This document shows positions 18,716 to 28,307 of a stretch of DNA of 64,000 bases, piece after piece. Within the stretch, counting starts at the first letter, position 1, and every line of letters starts with the position of its first letter. The position numbers and the translations under genes were made by a program. Source of the DNA: Chryseobacterium luquanense (lineage in GTDB: Bacteria > Bacteroidota > Bacteroidia > Flavobacteriales > Weeksellaceae); the NCBI RefSeq assembly GCF_026460945.1, contig NZ_JAOVZV010000002.1:1-64000 (forward strand), read 5' to 3'. The notes under the pieces were generated by a model. That model was given only the letters and a program-made list of their open reading frames with translations, was not told the DNA's origin and ran no database searches.

Positions 18716-18748
18716 ACATTTGTCCTACATCAGGAAAACTGCTCGAAC

Positions 18749-18756
18749 TATTTTTG
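18749..18756 (+). promoter_or_regulatory. -7 element (TATTTTTG) of the oxidoreductase gene
   Basis: TATTTTTG lies 18 bases before the ATG. The nearest upstream TTTG is about 26 bases away, a little far for a -33 box. Confidence 0.4.
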
Positions 18757-18774
18757 CCGTATTAATTAATAAGT

Positions 18775-19353
18775 ATGAAAAAAATAGTAGTTATAAATGG
18801 GCATCCGAATAAAGATTCTTTCAATTTTGGAATTGCCCAAGCTTATAAGGAAGCAGCTGAAGAATCAGGAGCTGAAGTGAGAGAAATTGTGATTGCTGAT
18901 TTAAATTTCGATCCAAATTTAAAATTTGGTTATCAGAAAAGAACCGAATTAGAGCCAGACTTACTTCAAGCTTGGGAAACTATAAAATGGGCAGATCATT
19001 TGGTTTGGGTACATCCTGTTTGGTGGGGCGGTTTACCCTCGATTACCAAAGGATTTATAGACAGACTTTTTTTACCTGGATTTGCTTTTCAATATCGAGA
19101 AAATTCTATTTTTTGGGATAAATTATTGAAAGGAAAATCTGCAAGAATAATAACAACTCTCGACCAACCGGGCTGGATTTACAGACTTTTATTTGGAAGA
19201 CCAAGTGTTAATCAACTTAAAAAATCCACACTCCAATTTTGCGGAATCAATCCTGTAAAAGTTACTTACATTGGTGTTATAAAAACTTCCGATGAAAAAA
19301 TGCGAGCGAAGTGGTTAAATAAGGTTAGAATTTTAGGGCATAAGAATAAGTAA
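18775..19353 (+). CDS. Flavodoxin-fold NAD(P)H-dependent oxidoreductase
   Basis: A 192-residue protein of the flavodoxin_2 (NQO/MdaB/KefF) family. The FMN/FAD phosphate loop is NGHPNKDSFNFG at residues 9-20, and the isoalloxazine-side motif HPVWWGGLPSITKGFIDRLF is near 80-99. These enzymes make two-electron reductions of quinones or nitro compounds and protect against electrophiles. It is immediately downstream of a Crp/Fnr regulator and ends at a strong terminator. Confidence 0.88.
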   Translation: MKKIVVINGHPNKDSFNFGIAQAYKEAAEESGAEVREIVIADLNFDPNLKFGYQKRTELEPDLLQAWETIKWADHLVWVHPVWWGGLPSITKGFIDRLFLPGFAFQYRENSIFWDKLLKGKSARIITTLDQPGWIYRLLFGRPSVNQLKKSTLQFCGINPVKVTYIGVIKTSDEKMRAKWLNKVRILGHKNK

Positions 19354-19384
19354 TTTTTTTTGTGCTACTTTATTAAAGTTCTAA

Positions 19385-19415
19385 AAAAAAGAGTTTGGTA
19401 ATCAAACTCTTTTTT
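19385..19415 (+). terminator. Terminator of the oxidoreductase gene
   Basis: A 13-bp stem (19385-19397 with 19403-19415) around a 5-base loop, ending in six Ts. The left A-run makes it usable on the other strand too. Confidence 0.85.
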
Positions 19416-19500
19416 ATTCATATAAATTTAACATAGAAAACATAGATATTTATCTGTAAAATTAACTCTAACTAAATTCAGATGTTTGTTTGTATGTTAA

Positions 19501-19665
19501 CTAAAAAATTTCGCGGATATTTATATTCCCTGTAGCGCCCTGTGGCAGAAATACAACTTTCCTTTTAATAGCTTTTGCTTTTTCTAAAGCTTTAATTGCT
19601 TTTTGACGCTCAATCTCTCTTGTGTAGTGAGAAGCAATGTTCTCAGATTCTGTAGATAGTTTCAT
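19501..19665 (-). CDS. Small basic protein of unknown function
   Basis: A 54-residue lysine/alanine-rich protein that starts at the first ATG (19665); the frame extends upstream only to a TTG. It has a charged helix, REIERQKAIKALEKAKAIKR, followed by a short hydrophobic VVFLPQGATG segment. I do not recognise a family. The coding potential rests on length, ATG with A/T-rich leader and amino-acid composition, so it may not be real. Confidence 0.4.
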   Translation of the reverse strand: MKLSTESENIASHYTREIERQKAIKALEKAKAIKRKVVFLPQGATGNINIREIF

Positions 19666-19885
19666 ATTAATTGATTTAGGTTTATACCTGAAGTAATCTA
19701 ATTCTGTACCAACCAAAACCAATTTTGCAATCTGTGGTATTTAAAACTCAAATTAGTTAAAAAAGATTTTTAAAGTGAAAAAAAATAGCAGAAATTACCA
19801 TCAGTATAATCTATGTTTCTTAGTTTGAATATAGTTTTCCATGAAATAAACCAATTTATATCTAAAATATTGCAATTTGATATAT

Positions 19886-19910
19886 AAAAAATCCCACACT
19901 TCGGTGGGAT
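19886..19910 (-). terminator. Terminator of the DUF4142 lipoprotein gene
   Basis: On the minus strand a 7-bp stem (19910-19904 with 19897-19891) with a 6-base loop is followed by a run of six Ts, 27 bases after the stop codon. Confidence 0.8.
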
Positions 19911-19936
19911 CATTTTTTAAGACTGAGTGATAAAAA

Positions 19937-20548
19937 TTACTTTACAGCTTTTTTTGCTTTTTCAGACTCCATTAAATGATGTTCCAAAGCAGGAATAGTT
20001 TTCGATGCAAAAGCTTTCAGAGAAGTTTCTGATCCTTCAGCAGATTCCTTTTTAAAATCAGCAATTGTTTTCTTATGATCATTTACCATCATATCTGCAT
20101 ACACTTTGTCGAATTCTGTCCCTTTTTTGGCTTTTAGCTCATCATACTTCTTTTGTTGATCAGCATCTACCGCAGATGGCAAAGTATAAGAATTTGCAGA
20201 AGCCCATTGTTTCAATTCATCATTTGCTTTGGTATGATCTTTTACCATCATTTCAGCCAATGTTTTCACAGTTGCGTTGGTTGCATTTTGAACAGCTAAT
20301 TCTCCTGCCATTACTTCCATCATACCACCCTTTGCTGCAGCATCAACAAACTTTTTGTCCTGATCGTTCAGAGAAACTGCTGCTGAACTGGTTGTAGAAG
20401 TAGAAGCCGAATCACTGGTAACAGGAGTTGAATCAGTTGGAGTTGTCATTTCCATAGAATCACCAGATTCATTGACTGTTGTAGATTCCTTTTTGTTGCA
20501 CGACATTACCGTAGCGATTGCTAAAAGCATTACAATTGATTTTTTCAT
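19937..20548 (-). CDS. DUF4142 domain lipoprotein
   Basis: A 203-residue protein with a lipoprotein signal, MKKSIVMLLAIATVMSC, lipidated at C17. A Ser/Thr-rich linker (about 20-60) leads to a helical DUF4142 domain (about 62-200), which has repeated metal-ligand-like pairs such as MMVKDHTKAN and MMVNDHKKT and a C-terminal ALEHHLMESE. The fold is a ferritin-like helical bundle; the role is unknown, perhaps envelope stress. The gene is monocistronic, with a TATCTTTA element upstream. Confidence 0.88.
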   Translation of the reverse strand: MKKSIVMLLAIATVMSCNKKESTTVNESGDSMEMTTPTDSTPVTSDSASTSTTSSAAVSLNDQDKKFVDAAAKGGMMEVMAGELAVQNATNATVKTLAEMMVKDHTKANDELKQWASANSYTLPSAVDADQQKKYDELKAKKGTEFDKVYADMMVNDHKKTIADFKKESAEGSETSLKAFASKTIPALEHHLMESEKAKKAVK

Positions 20549-20572
20549 AAATAAATTATTTGGTTTGATAAT

Positions 20573-20580
20573 TAAAGATA
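20573..20580 (-). promoter_or_regulatory. Possible -7 element (TATCTTTA) of the DUF4142 gene
   Basis: It matches seven of eight positions of TATCTTTG on the minus strand, 24 bases before the ATG. A TTG lies 15 bases further upstream, slightly close for a -33 box. Confidence 0.35.
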
Positions 20581-20902
20581 GCGTTATTCACAAATCAACT
20601 TACCTGTTTTTCTTTTCAAAAACTCTTTCATATGAAAATAGCTTATTAAATAACACGGTGTATGATAAAAAATCTTTATGGCAGAAATAAGAATCTTTCT
20701 GACAATTGTCAAATTGTTTATTCACATAAATATTTGATTGGTGACTGTCAAATTTAAAAACTAACATCCAACTATTTATATGACTGCAATCATAAGAATT
20801 AGTTAATCTATTAAATAAAAAAATTTAGGTAACATTCTTTTTTTAGCTCACAAATGCACATGTGTTAAATTAAATTTATATATTTTTTTAATAATTAAAA
20901 CA

Positions 20903-20935
20903 AAACCGCTGTAAACATTACATTTACAGCGGTTT
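20903..20935 (-). terminator. Terminator of dnaK
   Basis: A perfect 13-bp stem (20903-20915 with 20923-20935) with a 7-base loop, followed on the minus strand by TTTT-rich sequence. It lies 28 bases after the dnaK stop. Confidence 0.85.
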
Positions 20936-20963
20936 ATTATTTTTAATTGATGTTACTCAATAA

Positions 20964-22853
20964 TTATTTAACTTCTTCGAAATCTGCATCCTGAACATCT
21001 TCTGCTCCGTTTGCATTTCCTTGAGTTTGTTGAGCTCCTGCATCAGCACCTTGACCTTGTGCGTACATTTCTTCTGAAGCTGCCATCCAAGCTGCGTCAA
21101 GAGCTTCGGTTTTAGCTTTTACATCGTCACCGTTTTTAGCTTCAAAAGCGGTTTTCAATTCTGCGTGAGCAGTTTCGATTGCTGCTTTTTTGTCAGCAGA
21201 CAATTTATCACCGAATTCTTTCAATTGCTTTTCAGTCTGGAAAATCAATCCGTCAGCTTTGTTGAAGATTTCAACCTCTTCTTTTCTTTTGTTATCTGCA
21301 GCAGAGTTTTCCTGAGCTTCTTTTTTCATTCTTTCGATTTCCTCGTCAGAAAGTCCAGAAGATGCCTGAATTTTGATAGATTGCTCTTTACCAGTTCCTT
21401 TATCTTTAGCAGAAACGCTCAAGATTCCATTCGCATCAATATCGAAAGTAACTTCGATTTGAGGAACTCCTCTTTGTGCTGGTGGAATATCTGTTAAATC
21501 AAATTTACCAATCTCTTTGTTGTCGTTGAACATTGGTCTTTCACCCTGTCCTACTCTAATGCTTACAGCCGGCTGATTGTCAGAAGCTGTAGAGAATACT
21601 TCAGATTTTTTTGTTGGAATTGTAGTGTTTGCTTCAATCAATTTAGTGAACACAGAACCCATAGTTTCGATACCTAAAGAAAGTGGTGTAACGTCTAATA
21701 AAAGTACGTCTGTCACATCTCCAGTTAAAACACCACCTTGGATTGCTGCACCAATTGCTACAACCTCATCTGGGTTAACTCCTTTTGAAGGTTTTTTACC
21801 GAAGAATTTCTCAACTTCCTCTTGGATAATTGGGATTCTTGTAGAACCACCTACCAAGATTACTTCGTCGATATCGCTGATAGAAAGACCTGCGTCAGAA
21901 AGTGCTTTTTTACAAGGCTCCATTGATCTTCTTACCAAGTCAGCAGATAATTGCTCGAATTTAGCTTTAGTCAAAGTCTTCACTAAGTGTTTAGGACCTG
22001 TAGCTGTAGCTGTGATATAAGGAAGGTTGATTTCAGTCTGAGGAGAAGAAGACAACTCGATTTTTGCTTTTTCAGCAGCTTCTTTCAATCTTTGTAATGC
22101 GATTGCATCAGATTTTAAGTCAACGCCTTCTTCAGATTTAAATTCATCTGCCATCCAGTTGATAATTACATCATCAAAGTCATCACCACCAAGGTGCGTA
22201 TCACCATTTGTAGACAATACTTCGAAAACGCCGTCTCCTAAATCAAGGATAGAAACGTCAAAAGTACCACCACCTAAATCGTAAACTGCGATTTTTTGGT
22301 CTTTATGAGACTTATCCATACCATAAGCCAAAGCTGCTGCTGTAGGCTCATTGATGATTCTTTCTACTTTAAGACCTGCGATTTCGCCAGCTTCTTTTGT
22401 AGCTTGTCTTTGTGCATCGTTGAAGTAAGCCGGAACAGTGATTACCGCTCTTGTAACTTCTTGACCAAGATAATCTTCAGCCGTTTTCTTCATTTTCTGA
22501 AGCGTCATTGCAGAAATTTCCTGTGGCGTATACTCTCTGTCGTCGATTTTTACTTTTACAGTATCGTTTGGTCCAGCAACTACTTTATAAGGTACTCTTG
22601 AGATTTCAGCAGAATCATCTTTGAAATGAGTTCCGATAAATCTTTTAATAGAATAAACCGTTTTTGTTGGGTTTGTTACCGCTTGTCTTTTAGCAGGATC
22701 ACCTACTTTTCTTTCTCCATCTTCTGTAAATGCCACAATAGATGGCGTCGTTCTTTTACCTTCTGCGTTAGGAATTACAACAGCGTCTTTCCCTTCCATT
22801 ACGGCAACACAAGAGTTTGTTGTACCTAAATCGATTCCGATTATTTTACTCAT
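20964..22853 (-). CDS. dnaK: Chaperone DnaK (Hsp70)
   Basis: A 629-residue Hsp70 chaperone that binds unfolded peptides in an ATP-dependent cycle. The N-terminus [18 protein letters not shown] fixes the start at 22853; the frame extends 90 bases upstream but without homology. The nucleotide-binding domain carries the second signature [14 protein letters not shown] and the third, [11 protein letters not shown], followed by a linker [13 protein letters not shown]. The C-terminus ends in the acidic DADFEEVK, as in most bacterial DnaK. It stands alone: dnaJ and grpE are not next to it. Confidence 0.98.
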   Translation of the reverse strand: MSKIIGIDLGTTNSCVAVMEGKDAVVIPNAEGKRTTPSIVAFTEDGERKVGDPAKRQAVTNPTKTVYSIKRFIGTHFKDDSAEISRVPYKVVAGPNDTVKVKIDDREYTPQEISAMTLQKMKKTAEDYLGQEVTRAVITVPAYFNDAQRQATKEAGEIAGLKVERIINEPTAAALAYGMDKSHKDQKIAVYDLGGGTFDVSILDLGDGVFEVLSTNGDTHLGGDDFDDVIINWMADEFKSEEGVDLKSDAIALQRLKEAAEKAKIELSSSPQTEINLPYITATATGPKHLVKTLTKAKFEQLSADLVRRSMEPCKKALSDAGLSISDIDEVILVGGSTRIPIIQEEVEKFFGKKPSKGVNPDEVVAIGAAIQGGVLTGDVTDVLLLDVTPLSLGIETMGSVFTKLIEANTTIPTKKSEVFSTASDNQPAVSIRVGQGERPMFNDNKEIGKFDLTDIPPAQRGVPQIEVTFDIDANGILSVSAKDKGTGKEQSIKIQASSGLSDEEIERMKKEAQENSAADNKRKEEVEIFNKADGLIFQTEKQLKEFGDKLSADKKAAIETAHAELKTAFEAKNGDDVKAKTEALDAAWMAASEEMYAQGQGADAGAQQTQGNANGAEDVQDADFEEVK

Positions 22854-22942
22854 AATATTTATATTTTTTCTAATTTTTAAATTTAATAACACTCTCACAT
22901 TCTCAATATTTGTACCATTCATTTTTTTATGACAAATTGACA

Positions 22943-22950
22943 CAAAAATA
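22943..22950 (-). promoter_or_regulatory. Candidate -7 element (TATTTTTG) of dnaK
   Basis: Minus-strand TATTTTTG lies about 90 bases before the dnaK ATG, directly behind the terminator of the upstream protease gene. It implies a leader of about 80 bases. No -33 TTG was found. Confidence 0.35.
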
Positions 22951-22975
22951 AAAACCGCCTAATAAAGACGGTTTT
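22951..22975 (-). terminator. Terminator of the M43 protease gene
   Basis: A 10-bp stem with one mismatch (22951-22960 with 22966-22975) and a 5-base loop, followed on the minus strand by TTTTTATTTTTG. It lies 22 bases after the stop codon. Confidence 0.75.
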
Positions 22976-22997
22976 AGTTATTATAAAAAAAGAGCTA

Positions 22998-24368
22998 TTA
23001 TTCTACAACGAATTTAAATGTCTTACTACTATTTTCAGTATAAATAGTAATCATGAAGAAACCTGTACCTAAGTTTTCTTTACTTATTTTAAGATCTGAG
23101 TCTGATTTTACTTCTTTTTTCAAAACTTCCTGACCAACTGCATTGTAGATAGAATATCTCAATACTTTCAGACCTTTTTTAGAATAAATATTTAAATAAT
23201 CTTTTACCGGATTTGGGTAAATATTGATTTCATCTTTTGATAAGCCTGTTTCACTTACTGCAAGAGGATCACTACAAACCGTAGAAGTAGTTAATGACGC
23301 TCTTCTAGGAGAATTTTGTAAAACAGTTAAAATTCTTGTCTTCTGATTTTGTGTGAAAATATTCATACAAGCATCATTTGAGTAATCCATATAATTTTCT
23401 GTCATATCATTACCTGCATTAGATGGACAAGTATCGTATATTGCATCACAGTCATAATGCTCAGTATTTTGAGCCGGAGTATCCAAGCAATAATCTTTGT
23501 TACTGTCTAACGCATTAACAACACAAGAAGTATTATCCCCCCAAATATGTCTTAAACCAAAAAAATGACCAATTTCATGAGTAGCTGTTCTTCCCTTATC
23601 AATATCAGGAAAATAAGATCCTCCGACATAATTACTTGATCCAAATGCTGCCCAATGTATAATTACCCCATCAGTTTCAGCAGTGTAAGGTCCTTGTAAA
23701 CCTTGTAAACCTGAAGATTGTGGAAATTGGGCATATCCTAAAACACCATCTAAATCACCTCCAAATTCACAAACCCAAATATTAAAATAATTACTTGGAT
23801 TCCAAGAAGTCTGAGGCTTAAGAATACTTTCTACATTAGATTCATTCCATACTGTGCTTCCTAAATTCACTCTGTCAATACCTGTTGTAGCTCCACCAGA
23901 AGGGTTTGTTTTTGCTAGACAAAATTCAATTTCAATATCTGCACCAACAGGATTAGAATTATAGCCAGGCGTATTTAGCATTCTTCTGAAATCCTGATTC
24001 AGAACAGTGATCTGTGACTGAACTCTTGCATCCGATATATTTCTTCCAGACCCAACAGCTTGCCCACTATGAATTACGTGAACAACTACAGGAATAGTTA
24101 CAACCACTTTTTTAGAAGAATTTTGTGAAATAGATTTCTCCATTTGAGCCACTTTTGGAGCCAGCCAATTCTCAAATTGTTCCTTACTTTCAAGATTATA
24201 TTTTCTTCCTAGCTCTTGATTATACTCATCAGCAGCACATCTAATAAGACTAGTCTTAGGATTTTTCTTGTATTCAGACAATTTCTTACCAAATAGCACA
24301 TCAACATTTTGTCCGAAACTTTGCCCTGCAAAAATTGCAATAGCGAAAGAGATAAAAATCTTCTTCAT
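22998..24368 (-). CDS. Secreted zinc metalloprotease, M43 family, with T9SS sorting domain
   Basis: A 456-residue pappalysin/cytophagalysin-type protease. The signal peptide is residues 1-20, then a propeptide-like region (about 21-85). The catalytic domain contains the zinc site HEIGHFFGLRH with H264, E265, H268 and H274, and a Met-turn MDYSNDACMN. Cysteines at C282, C293 and later positions probably form disulfides. The last 80 residues are a T9SS type A sorting domain (INIYPNPVKDYLNIY), so it is exported through T9SS and anchored or released. It likely degrades extracellular protein. It is monocistronic. Confidence 0.93.
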   Translation of the reverse strand: MKKIFISFAIAIFAGQSFGQNVDVLFGKKLSEYKKNPKTSLIRCAADEYNQELGRKYNLESKEQFENWLAPKVAQMEKSISQNSSKKVVVTIPVVVHVIHSGQAVGSGRNISDARVQSQITVLNQDFRRMLNTPGYNSNPVGADIEIEFCLAKTNPSGGATTGIDRVNLGSTVWNESNVESILKPQTSWNPSNYFNIWVCEFGGDLDGVLGYAQFPQSSGLQGLQGPYTAETDGVIIHWAAFGSSNYVGGSYFPDIDKGRTATHEIGHFFGLRHIWGDNTSCVVNALDSNKDYCLDTPAQNTEHYDCDAIYDTCPSNAGNDMTENYMDYSNDACMNIFTQNQKTRILTVLQNSPRRASLTTSTVCSDPLAVSETGLSKDEINIYPNPVKDYLNIYSKKGLKVLRYSIYNAVGQEVLKKEVKSDSDLKISKENLGTGFFMITIYTENSSKTFKFVVE

Positions 24369-24539
24369 GTTAAATTATTTATTTTTGAATTATTTATAAA
24401 AGTTGCTAAATTTACGAAACTTTCTAGTATAATTTTTTTTATTATATCAAACTTCTGAAATCTTCTTTTTCTCAAAACTTATCTATTCAATTTTGTTAAA
24501 TTTAATCATCAATTAACTTACAATAACCACTTATATTAC

Positions 24540-24547
24540 TATTTTTG
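24540..24547 (+). promoter_or_regulatory. -7 element (TATTTTTG) of ppk1
   Basis: TATTTTTG lies 19 bases before the ppk1 ATG and fits the Bacteroidetes consensus. No -33 box is visible. Confidence 0.45.
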
Positions 24548-24566
24548 AGAAATTTTACTCACAAAT

Positions 24567-26639
24567 ATGTCATTACATTTTAATCCCAGAGATATTACAT
24601 GGTTATCATTCAACGAAAGAGTTTTGCAAGAAGCGATGGACGAAAATGTGCCGCTTCATCTCAGAATTCGTTTTCTTGGGATTTTTTCAAATAATTTAGA
24701 TGAATTTTTCAGAGTGCGTGTTGCAGGTTTAAAGCGTGCCATGGATTTTAAAGAAAAAGTTATTGCTGAATCTTTTTATCAGCCGCCTTCAAAAATTCTT
24801 CAGAGAATCAACGAAATTGTAATTACTCAACAAGCCGATTTTGACAGAACCTGGAAAAGAATTCAGGTTGAAATGGCAGATCATCATGTTTCGATTAAAA
24901 CTTCAAAAAATTTAAGTGCAAAACAGAAAGAATTTGTAAGACAGTATTTTGATGAAGTGGTAGAAGCTAATGTCATCCCGATTCTTCTTCACGAAAACAC
25001 GCCAATGCCTTATATGAGAGACAAAAGTCTTTATCTGGGTGTCGCCATGAGAAAAAAAGACTGGAATTATCACAGCAATTATGCGATTATTGAGATTCCG
25101 TCTCGTTTTGTAGGGCGATTCGTCTTATTGCCTACTGAAAATCCTGAAGAAAAGAATGTGATGTTATTGGAGGATGTTATTACATTTAATCTTCCACATA
25201 TTTTCTCCTATTTTGGGTATGATGAGTTCGCCGCAAATGCTTTTAAAGTAACAAAAGATGCCGAAATGAATATCGATAACGATATCAAAACCAATTTCGC
25301 AGAAAAAATTGAAAAAGGACTTAAAAACCGTAGAAAAGGAAAGCCTACAAGATTTGTCTTCGATAAAGATATGGACAAAGCTTTGCTAGAACTTTTAATT
25401 CGAAAATTAAATTTAAGCAAAAGAGACAGCATTATTCCGGGTGGAAAAATTCACAATTTCAAACATTTCATGGATTTTCCGGACGTTTTTGAATATTATA
25501 AAAAGCCTGTAGAAAGAACTTCATTCACGCATCAGGCTTTTGAACATGGAGAAAGAGTTACCGACGTTATTTTAAAGGACGACGTTTTGCTTTCTTTCCC
25601 ATATCACACTTACACTCCCGTAATTGATCTTCTTCGTGAAGCAGCGATGGATCCGGATGTAAAATCGATTCAGATTACGGCTTATCGTTTGGCAAGCAAT
25701 TCAAAAATCAGTAATGCTTTGATTTATGCGGCGAGAAATGGTAAAGAAGTGACGGTTATGCTCGAACTTCAGGCAAGATTTGATGAAGAATCAAATTTAA
25801 TGTGGAAAGAAATGTTTGAACCTGAAGGAATCACTGTTTTAATAGGAATTCCGGACAAAAAAGTTCACGCAAAATTGTGCGTGATTAAAAAACGTGCGCA
25901 TAACAAGACTCTGCAATATGGATTCGTGAGCACCGGAAATTTCAATGAAAAAACAGCAAAAATCTACGGTGATCATTTAATTATGACTTCCGACCGTGGA
26001 ATTATGGCAGATATTAATAAAGTTTTTAATGTTTTAAAGAAACCGAAAGAGGATTATTTAACGGTTTTAAAAACATGCAAGTCTTTAATGGTTTGTCCGC
26101 AGTTTATGCGTGAAAAAATCATGCAGCATATCGACAAAGAGATTGAAGAAGCGAAAGCAGGAAGAAAGGCTGAAATGATTGTTAAAGCCAATTCCGTAAG
26201 CGATCGAGCTTTAATTACAAAATTATATGAAGCCGCAGAAGCAGGCGTAATAATCAGAGTAATCGTACGTGGAATTTACTGTGCGGTTAATCAGAAAGAT
26301 TTTAAACAAAAAATCAAAGCAATCAGTATTGTTGATGAATATCTGGAACACGCAAGAGTAATGTATTTCTATAATAAAGGTGCTGAAGACATGTATATTT
26401 CTTCAGCAGACTGGATGAACAGAAACCTAGATTACAGAATTGAAGCTGCTGCAAAAATCACCGATAAAAATCTTAAAAAGGAGCTAAAAGATATTCTGAA
26501 TATTCAACTGAGCGATAATATGAAAGCTAGAATTTTAGATAAAAAATTGAGCAACGAATACATCAAAAACGATGAAAAAGATTGCCGTTCTCAGATTGAA
26601 ACGTATAAATATCTTAAAGCTAAAACTTCAAAGAAGTAA
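24567..26639 (+). CDS. ppk1: Polyphosphate kinase 1
   Basis: A 690-residue kinase that polymerises ATP gamma-phosphate into polyphosphate. The N-domain start FNPRDITWLSFNERVLQEA and the head-domain motif NLDEFFRVRVAG are typical. The two phospholipase-D-like catalytic domains each keep a histidine: H434 in KVHAKLCV, which is the autophosphorylated residue by position, and H595 in YLEHARVMYFY. Its full length agrees with the family. A Ppx/GppA phosphatase gene follows 133 bases downstream, pairing synthesis with degradation. Confidence 0.97.
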   Translation: MSLHFNPRDITWLSFNERVLQEAMDENVPLHLRIRFLGIFSNNLDEFFRVRVAGLKRAMDFKEKVIAESFYQPPSKILQRINEIVITQQADFDRTWKRIQVEMADHHVSIKTSKNLSAKQKEFVRQYFDEVVEANVIPILLHENTPMPYMRDKSLYLGVAMRKKDWNYHSNYAIIEIPSRFVGRFVLLPTENPEEKNVMLLEDVITFNLPHIFSYFGYDEFAANAFKVTKDAEMNIDNDIKTNFAEKIEKGLKNRRKGKPTRFVFDKDMDKALLELLIRKLNLSKRDSIIPGGKIHNFKHFMDFPDVFEYYKKPVERTSFTHQAFEHGERVTDVILKDDVLLSFPYHTYTPVIDLLREAAMDPDVKSIQITAYRLASNSKISNALIYAARNGKEVTVMLELQARFDEESNLMWKEMFEPEGITVLIGIPDKKVHAKLCVIKKRAHNKTLQYGFVSTGNFNEKTAKIYGDHLIMTSDRGIMADINKVFNVLKKPKEDYLTVLKTCKSLMVCPQFMREKIMQHIDKEIEEAKAGRKAEMIVKANSVSDRALITKLYEAAEAGVIIRVIVRGIYCAVNQKDFKQKIKAISIVDEYLEHARVMYFYNKGAEDMYISSADWMNRNLDYRIEAAAKITDKNLKKELKDILNIQLSDNMKARILDKKLSNEYIKNDEKDCRSQIETYKYLKAKTSKK

Positions 26640-26772
26640 TTAAGAAATAACTGATTTTCAGAAAGCTGAAATTTATCAATTCAAAAAGCAAATAATTTTT
26701 GTAAATTTCGACTTTAAAGTTTTTTTATAGATTTAATAAATCATTGAATTTCAATAAAATACATCATAAAAC

Positions 26773-27657
26773 ATGATTATTGCAGCGATAGATATAGGAA
26801 GTAATGCAGCCCGACTTTTAATAAACGAAGTAAAAATCCAAAACGGAGAACCCGAATTTATTAAACTTAATCTTTTACGAGTTCCACTGAGATTGGGAAT
26901 GGATGTTTTCACTCTCGGAAAAATCGGCGAAGAAAGAGAAAAAATGGTCATCGATACTATGAGAATTTTCAGTGATTTGATGAGTATTTATAAAGTTGAA
27001 CACTATCGCGCTTGTGCAACCAGTGCAATGCGTGATGCTGAAAACGGACAGGAAATTATTCAAATTGTAAAAGAGACTTCAGATATTAATATTGAAATTA
27101 TTTCAGGAGACGAGGAAGCTACATTAATTTACGAAAACCACGTTGCAGAAGGACTTGATAAAGATTTCGCCTATCTTTATGTAGATGTTGGTGGCGGTTC
27201 TACCGAACTTACTTTCTACGAAAACGGAAAAATGGTTTACGAGAGATCTTTCAACATTGGAACAATCCGTTTATTGAATAACCTTGTTACAGAAGACAAT
27301 TGGAAAGAGATGAAAGAGGAAATTAAATCTCATATCGTCAGCAAAAAACCAATTGTAGCCATCGGATCCGGAGGAAATATCAATAAAGTGTTTTCGATGA
27401 GTAAAACAAAAGACGGAAAGCCGATGGTTGCTTCTTATCTGAAAAAAGTGTACAAAGAATTAAGCGTTCTTACCGTTGACGAAAGAATGACGAAACACAA
27501 TCTGAGACAAGATCGCGCCGATGTTTTGGCTCACGCTTTGAAAATTTATAACAATGTCATGACTTGGTCTGAAATCAACAAAATTTTTGTTCCGAAAATT
27601 TCTGTTGCGGATGGTTTGATTCATAATATTTATGATAAAGTTTCGGGAAAGAAGTAA
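26773..27657 (+). CDS. ppx: Ppx/GppA-family exopolyphosphatase
   Basis: A 294-residue sugar-kinase/actin-fold phosphatase that removes terminal phosphates from polyphosphate (or pppGpp). The ATP/phosphate-binding motif AAIDIGSNAARLLI is at residues 3-16, the second motif YVDVGGGSTEL is near 137-147, and ISGDEEATLIY sits between them. It is a short form with only the catalytic domains and lacks the C-terminal helical domain of E. coli Ppx, as is usual in Bacteroidetes. Its position behind ppk1 favours polyphosphate as substrate, though pppGpp cannot be excluded. Confidence 0.92.
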   Translation: MIIAAIDIGSNAARLLINEVKIQNGEPEFIKLNLLRVPLRLGMDVFTLGKIGEEREKMVIDTMRIFSDLMSIYKVEHYRACATSAMRDAENGQEIIQIVKETSDINIEIISGDEEATLIYENHVAEGLDKDFAYLYVDVGGGSTELTFYENGKMVYERSFNIGTIRLLNNLVTEDNWKEMKEEIKSHIVSKKPIVAIGSGGNINKVFSMSKTKDGKPMVASYLKKVYKELSVLTVDERMTKHNLRQDRADVLAHALKIYNNVMTWSEINKIFVPKISVADGLIHNIYDKVSGKK

Positions 27658-27725
27658 ATTCTATGATACAGAACATCTATACAACCTACGATACAATATA
27701 AAGTCAAAACATATTTAAAAATATT

Positions 27726-27806
27726 ATGCAAAAATATCTAGTTAATATTTGCGCAATATACATTTGGATGTTTTTAGTAGTTTATTATATCAAATTCAAA
27801 CTTTGA
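27726..27806 (+). CDS. Possible 26-residue membrane peptide upstream of the DMP19 gene
   Basis: An ATG at 27726 opens a 26-codon frame ending in TGA at 27806, with a single hydrophobic stretch (ICAIYIWMFLVVYYI). It ends 3 bases before the ATG of the next gene. It could be a leader peptide coupled to the downstream gene, or chance. It lacks independent support. Confidence 0.2.
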   Translation: MQKYLVNICAIYIWMFLVVYYIKFKL

Positions 27807-27809
27807 CCT

Positions 27810-28307
27810 ATGAGCAATATATCAACATTACTACTAACCAATAGCAAAAAAGATATATACAATTACATTGTAGAAAAATTATGGGATAAGTCATCAGACG
27901 GGTTTCAACTATCTTTGTTAAATGATTTCGAAAGACCGCTTATTTTATCACAAATGTTACAAGATAGTATTAATGGTGGTGGTATTAATTCTTTTTTCTA
28001 TAACAATGCTGGAAAGTTCGCTTATGAAAGTTTGAAAGCATTAGAAGTGATTGGTGCGCTTGAAGTTGTTGCAATAATTAAAGAAGCAATTGAAATTTTT
28101 CCTGAACAACCTATTCCGGAAGATATTGAAATATGTAGAAATATTATGGAAATGATGCCAGATGAAAATAAAATTGATAACCGCTGGAACGAACTTAGTA
28201 ATGAATTCTATAATATGGATGACTGTATAATTGAAGTTACACTAAGTTATGTCAAGCAGAATGAAGATAAGTTTTTTTTAAAACCTAAAAGAGAATCTAA
28301 GCTCTAA
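27810..28307 (+). CDS. DMP19 / DUF4375-type protein
   Basis: A 165-residue helical protein. The segment INGGGINSFFYNNAGKFAYESLKALEVIGA is the hallmark of the DMP19-like family (NGG..QFF.N....A...L..IGA). FPEQPIPED follows and matches the family's FP..P. pattern. The N-terminal 40 residues are less conserved. One relative was described as a viral DNA mimic; most are of unknown role. It has no clear operon partner. Confidence 0.7.
   Translation: MSNISTLLLTNSKKDIYNYIVEKLWDKSSDGFQLSLLNDFERPLILSQMLQDSINGGGINSFFYNNAGKFAYESLKALEVIGALEVVAIIKEAIEIFPEQPIPEDIEICRNIMEMMPDENKIDNRWNELSNEFYNMDDCIIEVTLSYVKQNEDKFFLKPKRESKL

Larger units (their letters stand above)
20549..20963. other. Intergenic stretch with a small palindrome pair
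   Basis: About 415 bases. The perfect palindrome TGACAATTGTCA is at 20700-20711 and extends into AAATT; the related word TGACTGTCAAATT follows at about 20742-20754. These could be a regulator site pair for the DUF4142 gene. The dnaK terminator lies at 20903-20935. No gene was seen. Confidence 0.4.

Noticed and set aside
20065..20397. A 110-codon plus-strand frame opposite the DUF4142 gene
   Set aside because: It mirrors codon bias of the lipoprotein gene and contains no recognisable motif; it is judged a shadow.
21165..22020. Long plus-strand frames opposite dnaK (110 and 147 codons)
   Set aside because: Long antisense frames are common opposite highly biased genes such as dnaK; no motif supports them.
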